In this document: piece after piece, positions 14,901 to 22,608 of the stretch
Position numbering within the stretch: position 1 is the stretch's first letter
Layout of the letters: each line of letters opens with the position of its first letter
DNA from: Streptomyces hydrogenans
GTDB lineage: Bacteria; Actinomycetota; Actinomycetes; Streptomycetales; Streptomycetaceae
Direction of reading: 5' to 3'
Assembly (NCBI RefSeq): GCF_014656075.1
Contig: NZ_BNBS01000075.1
Span: 1-40,874, forward strand
Length of the DNA stretch: 40,874 nt
Translations under genes and position numbers: made by a program
Notes under the pieces: generated by a model
What the model saw: the letters and a program-made list of their open reading frames with translations, nothing else
What the model was told of the DNA's origin: nothing
Databases searched by the model: none

Positions 14901-17559
14901 GGCGCGCCCCGGTGCCGGCGAGGAACGCCGTCCAGTCCACCGGCACCCCGGCGGACCAGAGCCCGCCCAGCGCGGTGACCACGTCCCGCGCCTCGTCCGG
15001 GCCCTTCCGCACGGACGGCACCGGGGTGATCGAGGCGGCCTCGGCGACCAGGGCCGAGAGCACCCCGGCCGGGCCCAGCTCCAGGGTGACGGCGACGTTC
15101 TGTCCGGCGAGGGCGCGGACCGCGTCGTGGAACCGGACCGGCATGCGCACCTGGGCCGTCCAGTACTCCGGCGCGCACAGCTCCTCCGCCGTGACGGGCT
15201 TTCCGGTCAGCGTGGACACGATCGGAACGGCCGGTGGGCGGAAGGTGACCTTCCGCAGCACCCGTCCGAACTCCTCCAGCATCGGGTCCATGAGCGGCGA
15301 GTGGAAGGCGTGGCCGACCGGCAGCTCCTTGGTGCGGCGGCCCCAGGACCGGACCGTCTCCGCGACCGCGGCGACCGCGGCGCGCTCGCCGGACACCACC
15401 GTGGACACCGGGCCGTTGACCGCGGCCAGCGCCGCTCCCGGGTGTTCCCGCAGCAGGCGCTCCAGCTCCTCCTCGGTGGCCTGGAGCGCGGCCATCGCGC
15501 CGCCCTCGGGCAGCGCCTGCATCAGCGCGCCCCGGGCGGCGACCACGGCCGCCGCGTCGGACAGCGAGAGCACCCCGGCCACGTGGACGGCGGCGAGTTC
15601 GCCGATCGAGTGGCCCACCAGGACGTCCGGGACGACCCCCCACGACTCGAAGAGCCGGAAGAGGGCGACCTCCATCGCGAACAGGGCGGGCTGGGCGCAG
15701 CCGGTCCGGCCCAGCGCGGCCTCGTCCTCGATCACCCGCCGCAGCGGCACGTCCAGGTACGGGTCGAGCTCCGCGCACACGGCGTCGAAGGCGGCGGCGT
15801 ACACCGGGAACTCCCGGTACAGGCCCAGGCCCATGGCGGCCCGCTGGGACCCCTGGCCGGTGAAGAGGAAGCCGAGCCGGCCGCCCTCCGCGGCCGCGGC
15901 CGGAGCGGTGCGCGCCCCGTCCCCGGCGAGCCGGCCGAGCGCGTCCCGCAGGGCACCGGCGTCCGCCCCCACGGCCACGGCCCGGTGGGGGAGCGCGGCG
16001 CGGGTGGTGGCCAGCGAGAGGGCCAGGTCCGCCGGGGACGGGCCGGCGCCGTCCGCGAGGAGCGGCAGCAGGCCGGGGGCCCGCGCCGCGAAGGCGGCCG
16101 GCGAGGAGGCCGACAGCGGCAGCGCCAGGAACGGCGGCACGCCGCCCGCCGACGGCTCCGGCTCGTCGTCCTGTGCGGCCGGCGCCTGCTCGATGATGAC
16201 GTGCGCGTTGGTGCCGCTGACGCCGAAGGAGGAGACCGCCGCCCGGCGGGGCCGGCCGCCCGTCTCCGGCCACGGCCGGGCCTCGGCGAGGAGTTCGACC
16301 GTCCCGTCCGACCAGTCGACGAGCGGGGTCGGCTCGTCGAGGTGCAGGGTCCGCGGCAGTTCGCCGTGGCGGATCGCCTGCACCATCTTGATCACCCCGC
16401 CGACGCCGGCCGCGGCCACCGAGTGACCGATGTTCGACTTCAGCGAGCCGAGGTACAGCGGGCGTTCCCTGGTGTGCGCGGCCCCGTACGTGGCAAGCAG
16501 CGCCTGGGCCTCGATGGGGTCGCCGAGCCGGGTCCCGGTGCCGTGCGCCTCGACGGCGTCCACGTCGGCGGCGTCGACGCGGGCGCCCGCCAGGGCGGCC
16601 CGGATCACCCGCTCCTGGGAGGGTCCGCTCGGCGCGGTCAGGCCGTTGGAGGCGCCGTCGGAGTTGACCGCCGAGCCGCGCAGCACGGCCAGCACGCGGT
16701 GGCCGTTGCGGACCGCGTCGCCGAGCCGCTCCAGCAGGAGCAGCCCGGCCCCCTCGGACCAGCTGGTGCCGTCGGCCGCCGCCGCGAAGGACTTGCAGCG
16801 CCCGTCGGGGGCGAGCCCGCGCTGCCGCGAGAAGTCGACGAAGCCGCCGGGGGTGCCGGCGACCATCACCCCGCCCGCCAGCGCCAGGGACGACTCGCCG
16901 GAGCGCAGCGACTGCGCGGCGAGGTGCAGGGCCACCAGCGACGACGAGCAGGCCGTGTCCACGGTCATCGAGGGGCCCTCGAAGCCGAAGGAGTACGAGA
17001 GCCGGCCGGACGCGACGGCGCCCAGCTTCCCGGTGAGGAGGTACCCCTCCAGCTCCCGGGGGCCGTCGAGCCCGAGGTAGGACTGCTCCACGGCGCCGAC
17101 GAACACGCCCACGCCGGAGCCCTCGACGGAGGCCGGGGCGATCCGCGCGTGCTCGAAGGTCTCCCAGGCGGTCTCCAGGAGGACCCGCTGCTGCGGGTCC
17201 ATCGCGAGCGCCTCGCGGGGGGAGATCCCGAAGAAGGCCGCGTCGAAGTCGGCCGCCCCGTCGAGGAAGCCGCCCTCGCGGGCGTACGTGGTGCCCGGCA
17301 CGTCGGGGTCGGGGTCGTACAGCGCCTCGACGTCCCAGCCGCGGTCGGTGGGGAAGCCGGTGACCGCGTCGCGGCCGTCCGCGGCGAGCCGCCACAGGTC
17401 GTCGGCGGAGCGGACGCCGCCGGGGTAGCGGCAGGCCATGCCGATGATCGCGATCGGTTCGGACCGGCCGGACTCCAGCTCCGCGATCCGCTGCTTGGCC
17501 TTGTGCAGATCGGCGGTGACCCATTTCAGATATTCAGCGAGTTTGTTCTCATCCACCAT
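11908..17559 (-). CDS. Type I PKS, terminal module KS-AT-KR-ACP-TR
   Basis: 1883 residues. I chose ATG 17559 (MVDENKLAEYLKWVTADL, a classic N-terminal docking helix) with AGGTGG 8 bases upstream, over GTG 17571. Order: docking coiled coil 1-32; KS about 36-460 with DTACSSSL (Cys204); AT with GHSIGE (Ser651) and HAFH (750-753), both malonyl-type; KR with TGGTGALG, LDD and Tyr1270 in GQANYAAAN, so B-type and active; ACP with GFDSL (Ser1433); and a C-terminal thioester reductase. There is no DH, ER or thioesterase. It adds the last two carbons as a beta-hydroxy unit, then releases the chain by NADPH reduction to an aldehyde. It starts 33 bases after the preceding PKS gene and shares its operon. 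As a TR-ended final module it defines the alkaloid type of the cluster. Confidence 0.95.
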   Translation of the reverse strand: MVDENKLAEYLKWVTADLHKAKQRIAELESGRSEPIAIIGMACRYPGGVRSADDLWRLAADGRDAVTGFPTDRGWDVEALYDPDPDVPGTTYAREGGFLDGAADFDAAFFGISPREALAMDPQQRVLLETAWETFEHARIAPASVEGSGVGVFVGAVEQSYLGLDGPRELEGYLLTGKLGAVASGRLSYSFGFEGPSMTVDTACSSSLVALHLAAQSLRSGESSLALAGGVMVAGTPGGFVDFSRQRGLAPDGRCKSFAAAADGTSWSEGAGLLLLERLGDAVRNGHRVLAVLRGSAVNSDGASNGLTAPSGPSQERVIRAALAGARVDAADVDAVEAHGTGTRLGDPIEAQALLATYGAAHTRERPLYLGSLKSNIGHSVAAAGVGGVIKMVQAIRHGELPRTLHLDEPTPLVDWSDGTVELLAEARPWPETGGRPRRAAVSSFGVSGTNAHVIIEQAPAAQDDEPEPSAGGVPPFLALPLSASSPAAFAARAPGLLPLLADGAGPSPADLALSLATTRAALPHRAVAVGADAGALRDALGRLAGDGARTAPAAAAEGGRLGFLFTGQGSQRAAMGLGLYREFPVYAAAFDAVCAELDPYLDVPLRRVIEDEAALGRTGCAQPALFAMEVALFRLFESWGVVPDVLVGHSIGELAAVHVAGVLSLSDAAAVVAARGALMQALPEGGAMAALQATEEELERLLREHPGAALAAVNGPVSTVVSGERAAVAAVAETVRSWGRRTKELPVGHAFHSPLMDPMLEEFGRVLRKVTFRPPAVPIVSTLTGKPVTAEELCAPEYWTAQVRMPVRFHDAVRALAGQNVAVTLELGPAGVLSALVAEAASITPVPSVRKGPDEARDVVTALGGLWSAGVPVDWTAFLAGTGARPVDLPTYPFQRERYWVTHTAPAAPALGETAGEPVEEAVFGVGWTALDAPGTALPPVLAALDGTAPAGLPEPAGGVFAGVAEALAALDGPEPYDALLVPVLSPTDAPTGDVPGRAEETARRVLALAQAWLADERTTGIPLVVLTRGAVSALPDGSDVTDLVAAPSWGLLRSAQSEAPDRIVLVDVDDDPRSAAAVPTALTTGQSQLAVRSGRVLVPGLTTLPRVGTPPRGNRWRPDGTVLITGGTGALGALFARHLVRAHGVTRLLLVSRRGLAAPGAAALAEELTGLGAEVRIEARDLADRAEVAALLAGIPAEHPLTAVVHAAGVLDDGLVQDLTPDRLATVLRPKAHAAWHLHELTLGQELDAFVLFSSVAGVVGGTGQANYAAANTFLDALAGHRAGLGLPAASLAWGLWAHEDGMSGHLTRTELDRIARSGLGTIADGAGPALMDRALLAGRPALVVTPLDLGALRSHATRAPLLLRRLVPTADGAAAADEELLPERLAGLTPEGRSEAVAEFLRHEVAMVLGHSAPGAVDPRQRFSAIGFDSLTSVELRNRLAEATGLRLPPSLVFEHPTPQELADHLGTLLAATADGSGGPAGVDFAAEVHLDEDVRATDRTIPVATDPGEVLLTGATGFLGAFLLRDLMRSTRAVVHCLVRGADAEGAAARLWEGLAWYRVADEIDPERVRVVVGDLAAPRLGLSEEEFDGLARRVDAVYHAGATVSWVRPYTALAAGNVGGTREVLRLAAAHRTVPVHYVSTTGVFPAPGPGDTAPAGVTDPTGPGHLLHNGYLQSKWVAEQVIGLARERGVPVSVYRVDVVCGDRVTGACQTKDFVWLSLKGLLETGAVPESLAGVLHMVPVDYVSGAIVTLSRRADAANRTFHLYNRQDQTFTDFVGHLRSFGYELPALDWETWSARVRSDRRNAVVPLLDSFEGMNAGSGTTTYPPIDVSETERALADTGLVCPPVDRALFATYVDFFVRAGYFPPAGSAGDRASE
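11960..13040 (-). other. Thioester reductase (TR) domain of the last PKS
   Basis: This is the C-terminal part of the 11908-17559 protein (residues about 1507-1867). It has the NADPH loop LLTGATGFLGAFLLRDLM, the segment VDAVYHAGATVSWVRPY, the STTGVF strand, and catalytic Tyr1677 and Lys1681 in YLQSK. This is the extended-SDR reductase family used to off-load carrier-bound chains. In actinobacterial polyketide alkaloids it gives an aldehyde that is then transaminated, and an aminotransferase gene lies nearby at 22609-24204. Confidence 0.93.
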
Positions 17560-17592
17560 CGGAAGGTCCACCTGTTCTGGGATCGGGCGGGA

Positions 17593-20500
17593 TCAGTCCC
17601 GGCCGCGACCGAGCTCGTTGTCGATGAAGGCGAGGAGTTCGGCGGTCGACGCCGCCTCCAGGGCGTCGGACGCGGGCGGGCCGGCCGGGTCCGACGGGGC
17701 CGCGCCGGCCTCCAGCCACCGGGACAGCAGGGTCTGCAGCCGGACGGTGATCGCGTCGCGGTCCGCGCCCGCGGCCGCCTCGCCGTCGGCGAGCGCCTCC
17801 TCCAGGCCGTCCAGGGCGACGAGCGCGGCGGGGCGCTCCGACTCCGCCTCCCGCGGGCCGAGCAGGCCGAGCAGGAACGCCGCCAGCTTCGCCGGGGTGG
17901 GGTGGTCGAAGACCGAGGTGGCCGGCAGCCGGAGCCCGGTGAGGGCGCTCAGCCGGTTGCGCATCTCGACCGCCGTCAGCGAGTCGAAGCCCAGCTCCCG
18001 GAACGGCTGGCCGGGGTCGACCGCCGTCGGGTCGCCCAGTCCGAGGACCGCGGCGACCCGGCCCCGGACCAGGTCCAGGACGAAGTCCGCGCGCTCGGGC
18101 CCGGCCATGCCGGCCAGCCGCTCGGCCATCGACGGCTCGCCCCGGCCGGCCGTCGCCCGCTCGCGGGCCGGGACCAGCGCCCGCACCAGCGGGGGCACCC
18201 GGTCGAGGTCCCGCAGGACCTCCAGGTCCAGCGGCGCCGCGGCCAGCAGGGCCGGCTCCGCGGCGACGGCCGCGTCGAACAGCTCCGTGCCCTCCGGGAC
18301 GGACAGCGTGCCGAAGCCGTCGCGGGCGAGGCGGGCGCGGTCGATCGCGCCCAGGCCCGCGTTGATGCCGCCGTCGGCGTCCCACAGGCCCCAGGCCACC
18401 GAGGTCGCCGGCAGGCCGCGGTCGCGCCGGTGCAGGGCGAGCCCGTCGAGATAGGCGCTCGCGGCGGCGTAGTTCGCCTGCCCGGGGCCGCCGAGGAGGC
18501 CGACGGACGAGGAGAACAGCACGAACGCCGTGAGGTCCGCCTCCTCGGTCAGCTCGTGCAGATGGCGGGCGCCGTCGGCCTTGGGGCGCAGCACCGCGTT
18601 CACCTGCTCCTCGGTCAGGTCCGCGACCAGGCCGTTGTCCAGGACGCCGGCCGCGTGCACGACGCCGCGCAGCGGCCGGTCGGCCGGGATGCCGGCGAGC
18701 AGCGCGGCCAGCGCGTCCCGGTCGGCGACGTCGCAGGCGGCGAGGGTGACGGTCGCGCCGAGGGCGGTCAGCTCCTCCCGCAGCGCCTCGGCGCCCGCCG
18801 CCTCCGGGCCGGAACGGCTCGCGAGCAGCAGCCGGGTGACGCCGTGTCCGGTGACCAGCCGGCGGGCCACGGCGGCGCCGAGCGCCCCGGTGCCGCCGGT
18901 GATCAGGACGGTGCCCTCCGGGTCCCAGACCGGCGCCCCGGTCCTCCCGCGCAGGGCGGACGGCCGGATCCGGAGCAGCCGGGGCACCCACAGGTGGCCG
19001 TCGCGGACGGCGGCCTGCGGTTCGTCGGCGGCGAGCAGCGCCGCCAGGAGCGCCGCCGGCACCGGCTCGGTGTCCGGTCCCGCGCCGGGGTCGGCGTCCA
19101 CGAGCAGGACGCGGCCCGGCGCCTCCGCCTGCGCGGAGCGGACGAAGCCCCAGGCCGCGGCGGCGGCCGGGTCGGCGGTCCCGGTTCCGGCCGCGGCGAC
19201 CGAGCCCCGCGTGACGAGGACCAGCCGGACGCCGGCGAAGCGGTCGTCGGCCAGCCAGTCGCGCAGCAGCCGCGCCGCCCGCAGGACCGGTCCGCGCGCG
19301 TCCCCGGCACCCGGACCGCCGCCGTCCAGCGGCACGACGAGGGCGTCGTACGCGCCGCCGGCCGCGAGCGCGTCCGCGAAGGCGCCCAGGTCCTCGTGGA
19401 CGGGCACGCCGTCCGTCCCGGCGCCGGACGCCGCTCCGAGCCGCGCCCAGGTGGCCGGGGCGTCGGCCGGCCGGACCTCGTCCGGGACCCAGTCGAGCCG
19501 GTGGAGGGCTGCGAGCGGGCCCGGCCCGTCGGCGCCGGTGCCCGGTCCGGCCGCGGTGCCGGCCAGCGGCTCCAGCCAGTAGCGCTCGCGCTGGAAGGGG
19601 TACGTCGGCAGCTCGACCGGCTCCGCCCCGGACTCGGCGAAGAACGCCGTCCAGTCGACCGGGACGCCCCGGGCGTGCAGCGTGCCGAGGGCGCCGACCA
19701 GGGTCTGCGGCTCCGGCTTGTTCCGGCGCAGCGCCGAGATCGCCAGCGTGTCCTCGCGCTCCGCGCCGGCCGCGGCCATGGCGGACAGGACGCCGTCGGG
19801 GCCCAGCTCCAGGAGCGTGGTCACGCCCTCCGACTCCAGGGTGCGGACCGCGTCGAGGAAGCGCACGGGGTTGCGGATCTGGTCCACCCAGTACTCGGCG
19901 GAGGTCCAGCGGTCGCCGTTCTCGACCTCGCCGGTCACCGTGGACACGATGCCGAACACCGGCCGGTGGAAGGTGAGTTCCCGGGTGATGGAGCGGAACT
20001 CGTCGAGCATCGGGTCCATCCGGTGCGAGTGCGAGGCGCGGAGGATCGGCAGGACCTTGACGGACCGGCCGCGCTCCTTCCAGACGGCCGCGACCGCGTG
20101 GACGGCGTCCTCGTCGCCCGAGAGCACCACGGCGCGCGGGCCGTTGATGGTGCCGATGACCGCGCGCCCCTCGGCGTCCAGGGTCGCGCGCACCTCCTCC
20201 TCGGTGGCCTCGACGGCGACCATGGCGCCGCCCTCCGGCAGCCCGCGCATCAGCCGGCCGCGCGCGGTCACCAGGACGGCGGCGTCGGAGAGCGAAAGGA
20301 CGCCGCCGAGGTGCGCGGCGATCAGCTCGCCCGTCGAGTGGCCCACCAGGTAGTCGGGGCGCACCCCCCAGGTCTCCAGGAGGCGGAAGAGCGCCACGCC
20401 CACGGCGAAGAGCGCGGCGAGGGTGTAGTCGATCTGGTCCAGCTCGTCGCCGGTGGCGATCACCTCCCGCAGCGGCCGGGGCAGGTGCTCGTCCAGCGCG

Positions 20501-22323
20501 TCGCACACCTCGTCGAAGGCGGCAGCGAACGCCGGGAAGGTGGCGCACAGTTCCCGGGCCATGCCGACGCGCTGGGCGCCGCCGCCGGTGAACATGAAGG
20601 CCAGCTTGCCCTCGCCCTTGGCGCCCAGGACGGCTCCGGTGCCCTCCTCCGCGAACGCGCCCAGGCCGGACAGGAGTTCGTCGCGGTCCCCGGCGAGCGT
20701 CACGGCCCGGTGCCGCAGCGCCGTGCGGGTCGTGGCGAGCGAGCGGGACAGGTCGGTGAGGTCGAGCTCCGGCCGCTCGGCGAGGAAGGCGCCGAGCCTG
20801 CGGGCCTGCGCCCGCAGCGCCTCGGGGGAGCGGGCCGACAGCACGTACGGCAGGACCGGCGCGGGCGGTACGGGGCTCCGCCGCGCGGCGGGCGCCGCGG
20901 CCGGCGTCTCCTCCTCGCCCTCCTCGGGGACGGGCAGCGGCGGCTGCTCGACGATCACGTGCGCGTTCGTGCCGCTGAAGCCGAAGGCGGAGACGGCGCC
21001 GCGGCGCGGACGGTCGAGGTCCGGCCACTCCCTGGCCTCGGTGAGCAGGGCCAGGGCGCCGGTGTCCCAGTCGACGTGCGGCGTGGCGTCCTCGGCGTGC
21101 AGCGTCTTCGGCATCAGACCGTGCCGGATGGCCTGCACCATCTTGATGACGCCGCCGACGCCGGCGGCGGCCTGGGTGTGCCCGATGTTGGACTTGAGGG
21201 AGCCCAGCCGCAGCGGCCGGCCCTCCGGCCGGGACCGCCCGTAGGTGGCGAGCAGGGCATTGGCCTCGATGGGGTCGCCGAGCGGGGTGCCCGTGCCGTG
21301 CGCCTCGACGACGTCGACGTCGTCGGCCGACAGGCCCGCGTTGGCGAGCGCCTGACGGATCACCCGTTCCTGGGCGGGGCCGTTGGGGGCGCTGAGCCCG
21401 TTGCTGGCGCCGTCCTGGTTGACCGCCGAACCCGAGATCACGGCCAGCACCCGGTGGCCGTTGCGGCGGGCGTCGGAGAGCCGCTCCACGAGGAGCAGGC
21501 CCGCGCCCTCCGCCCAGCCGGTGCCGTCGGCCGAGGACGCGAAGGACTTGCACCGCCCGTCGGCCGACAGGCCCCGCAGCCGGGAGAACTCGACGAACGC
21601 CTGCGGCGTGGACATCACGGTCACCCCGCCGGCCAGGGCGAGGTCGCACTCGCCCCGGCGCAGCGCGGTGGCCGCCAGGTGCAGCGCGACGAGCGAGGAG
21701 GAGCAGGCCGTGTCGACGGTGACGGCCGGGCCTTCGAGACCGAAGACGTACGACAGCCGGCCCGAGGCCACGCTGCCCGCGCTGCCGCTGTACAGGTAGC
21801 CCTCGAACTCCTCCGGCGGCAGATGGGGACGGGCCCCGTAGTCGTGGTACATCGAACCGACGAACACGCCGGTCCTGCTGCCGCGCACCGAGTCGGCGGG
21901 TATGCCGGCCCGTTCGAAGCTCTCCCAGGCCGTCTCCAGGAGCAGCCGCTGCTGCGGGTCGGTGGCCAGCGCCTCGCGCGGCGACATGCCGAAGAACTCC
22001 GGGTCGAACCGGTCGGCGTCGTGCAGGAACCCGCCCTGGTCGGTGTAGGACGTGCCCACCCGGTCGGGGTCCGCGTCGTAGAGCCGGTCCAGCGGCCAGC
22101 CCCGGTGCTCGGGGAACGGCGTCACCGCGTCCACGCCCCCGGCGACCAGCTGCCACAGGCGCTCCGGCGAGTCGACGCCGCCGGGGTAGCGGCAGGCCAT
22201 CCCGACGATGGCGATGGGCTCGCGCTCCTTCTCCTCGATCTCGCGCAGCCTCCTGCGGCCCGCGTGCGCCTCGGCGACGGCGCGCTTGAGGTACTGGCGG
22301 AGCTGGTTCTCGTCGGTGCTCAT
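17593..22323 (-). CDS. Type I PKS, single module KS-AT-KR-ACP
   Basis: 1576 residues from ATG 22323 (MSTDENQLRQYLKRAV, a docking helix), with GGAG 10 bases upstream. Order: docking 1-34; KS with DTACSSSL (Cys207); AT; KR with TGGTGALG, LDN in place of LDD, and Tyr1285; ACP with GFDSL (Ser1448); C-terminal docking tail ending STAELLAFIDNELGRGRD, which fits the N-terminal helix of the next PKS. The AT is odd: the nucleophile motif is GHSTGE (Ser663), the specificity motif is RASH (762-765) rather than malonyl HAFH or methylmalonyl YASH, and the usual GQG near the N-terminus is GGG in FTGGGAQ. A substituted extender unit is possible. The KR should leave a beta-hydroxyl, since no DH is present. 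By docking order this is the penultimate module. Confidence 0.95.
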   Translation of the reverse strand: MSTDENQLRQYLKRAVAEAHAGRRRLREIEEKEREPIAIVGMACRYPGGVDSPERLWQLVAGGVDAVTPFPEHRGWPLDRLYDADPDRVGTSYTDQGGFLHDADRFDPEFFGMSPREALATDPQQRLLLETAWESFERAGIPADSVRGSRTGVFVGSMYHDYGARPHLPPEEFEGYLYSGSAGSVASGRLSYVFGLEGPAVTVDTACSSSLVALHLAATALRRGECDLALAGGVTVMSTPQAFVEFSRLRGLSADGRCKSFASSADGTGWAEGAGLLLVERLSDARRNGHRVLAVISGSAVNQDGASNGLSAPNGPAQERVIRQALANAGLSADDVDVVEAHGTGTPLGDPIEANALLATYGRSRPEGRPLRLGSLKSNIGHTQAAAGVGGVIKMVQAIRHGLMPKTLHAEDATPHVDWDTGALALLTEAREWPDLDRPRRGAVSAFGFSGTNAHVIVEQPPLPVPEEGEEETPAAAPAARRSPVPPAPVLPYVLSARSPEALRAQARRLGAFLAERPELDLTDLSRSLATTRTALRHRAVTLAGDRDELLSGLGAFAEEGTGAVLGAKGEGKLAFMFTGGGAQRVGMARELCATFPAFAAAFDEVCDALDEHLPRPLREVIATGDELDQIDYTLAALFAVGVALFRLLETWGVRPDYLVGHSTGELIAAHLGGVLSLSDAAVLVTARGRLMRGLPEGGAMVAVEATEEEVRATLDAEGRAVIGTINGPRAVVLSGDEDAVHAVAAVWKERGRSVKVLPILRASHSHRMDPMLDEFRSITRELTFHRPVFGIVSTVTGEVENGDRWTSAEYWVDQIRNPVRFLDAVRTLESEGVTTLLELGPDGVLSAMAAAGAEREDTLAISALRRNKPEPQTLVGALGTLHARGVPVDWTAFFAESGAEPVELPTYPFQRERYWLEPLAGTAAGPGTGADGPGPLAALHRLDWVPDEVRPADAPATWARLGAASGAGTDGVPVHEDLGAFADALAAGGAYDALVVPLDGGGPGAGDARGPVLRAARLLRDWLADDRFAGVRLVLVTRGSVAAAGTGTADPAAAAAWGFVRSAQAEAPGRVLLVDADPGAGPDTEPVPAALLAALLAADEPQAAVRDGHLWVPRLLRIRPSALRGRTGAPVWDPEGTVLITGGTGALGAAVARRLVTGHGVTRLLLASRSGPEAAGAEALREELTALGATVTLAACDVADRDALAALLAGIPADRPLRGVVHAAGVLDNGLVADLTEEQVNAVLRPKADGARHLHELTEEADLTAFVLFSSSVGLLGGPGQANYAAASAYLDGLALHRRDRGLPATSVAWGLWDADGGINAGLGAIDRARLARDGFGTLSVPEGTELFDAAVAAEPALLAAAPLDLEVLRDLDRVPPLVRALVPARERATAGRGEPSMAERLAGMAGPERADFVLDLVRGRVAAVLGLGDPTAVDPGQPFRELGFDSLTAVEMRNRLSALTGLRLPATSVFDHPTPAKLAAFLLGLLGPREAESERPAALVALDGLEEALADGEAAAGADRDAITVRLQTLLSRWLEAGAAPSDPAGPPASDALEAASTAELLAFIDNELGRGRD

Positions 22324-22462
22324 GCGCCCTCAGCTCCCCGGATCGCCTCGGGGGAGGTGGCCGCCGACTCCTCTGCACCATGCACGGTCGTCATTTCCTT
22401 TCCCGGAGAAAAATTCATGCAGTCCATATTCCTGGGCATTCTCGCCCGACCTCCGCCGTCGG

Positions 22463-22477
22463 CCAGTAATTACCCGG
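22463..22477. promoter_or_regulatory. Palindrome-like site in the PKS/aminotransferase divergent region
   Basis: CCAGTAATTACCCGG is a near-palindrome centred on GTAATTAC. Its half CCAGTAAT matches the complement of the arm at 5958-5968 (ATTACTGG). It lies in the 285-base gap between the divergent PKS (start 22323) and aminotransferase (start 22609), a natural operator position. The protein that binds is unknown. Confidence 0.35.
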
Positions 22478-22535
22478 TCGCCGACCGCGGGAAAGAATCC
22501 GGTGACCGTCGGCTTATGTGCCAGTGGGTGACGGA

Positions 22536-22566
22536 TTACGGACCCGTTACGGCCCGCCGATACCGT
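22536..22566 (+). promoter_or_regulatory. SARP-type promoter for the aminotransferase
   Basis: TTACGG occurs at 22536-22541 and 22547-22552, a direct repeat with an exact 11-bp period extending to TTACGGnCCCG. The second copy ends exactly 8 bp before TACCGT (22561-22566), a TANNNT -10 hexamer. Heptamer direct repeats with 11-bp spacing, placed 8 bp from the -10, are the established signature of SARP-activated promoters. A third, related TGACGG lies at 22529-22534 but out of phase. No good -35 is present, as expected for an activator-dependent promoter. The SARP at 4448-5287 is the obvious candidate to bind here. Confidence 0.6.
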
Positions 22567-22608
22567 TCCAGGCACAGTGGACCGTCTCAGGTGGGGATCG
22601 GATTGAAT

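Noticed and set aside
17549..22381. An alternative minus-strand frame of 1610 codons over the penultimate PKS
   Set aside because: Arg/Gly/Ala-rich shadow. The frame 17593-22323 gives all PKS domain motifs and a docking-helix start.
11818..22608. A plus-strand open frame running through the whole minus-strand PKS region into the aminotransferase
   Set aside because: Only the part from 22609 has a recognisable protein (the aminotransferase). Upstream of that it is antisense to two PKS genes, with low-complexity translation.
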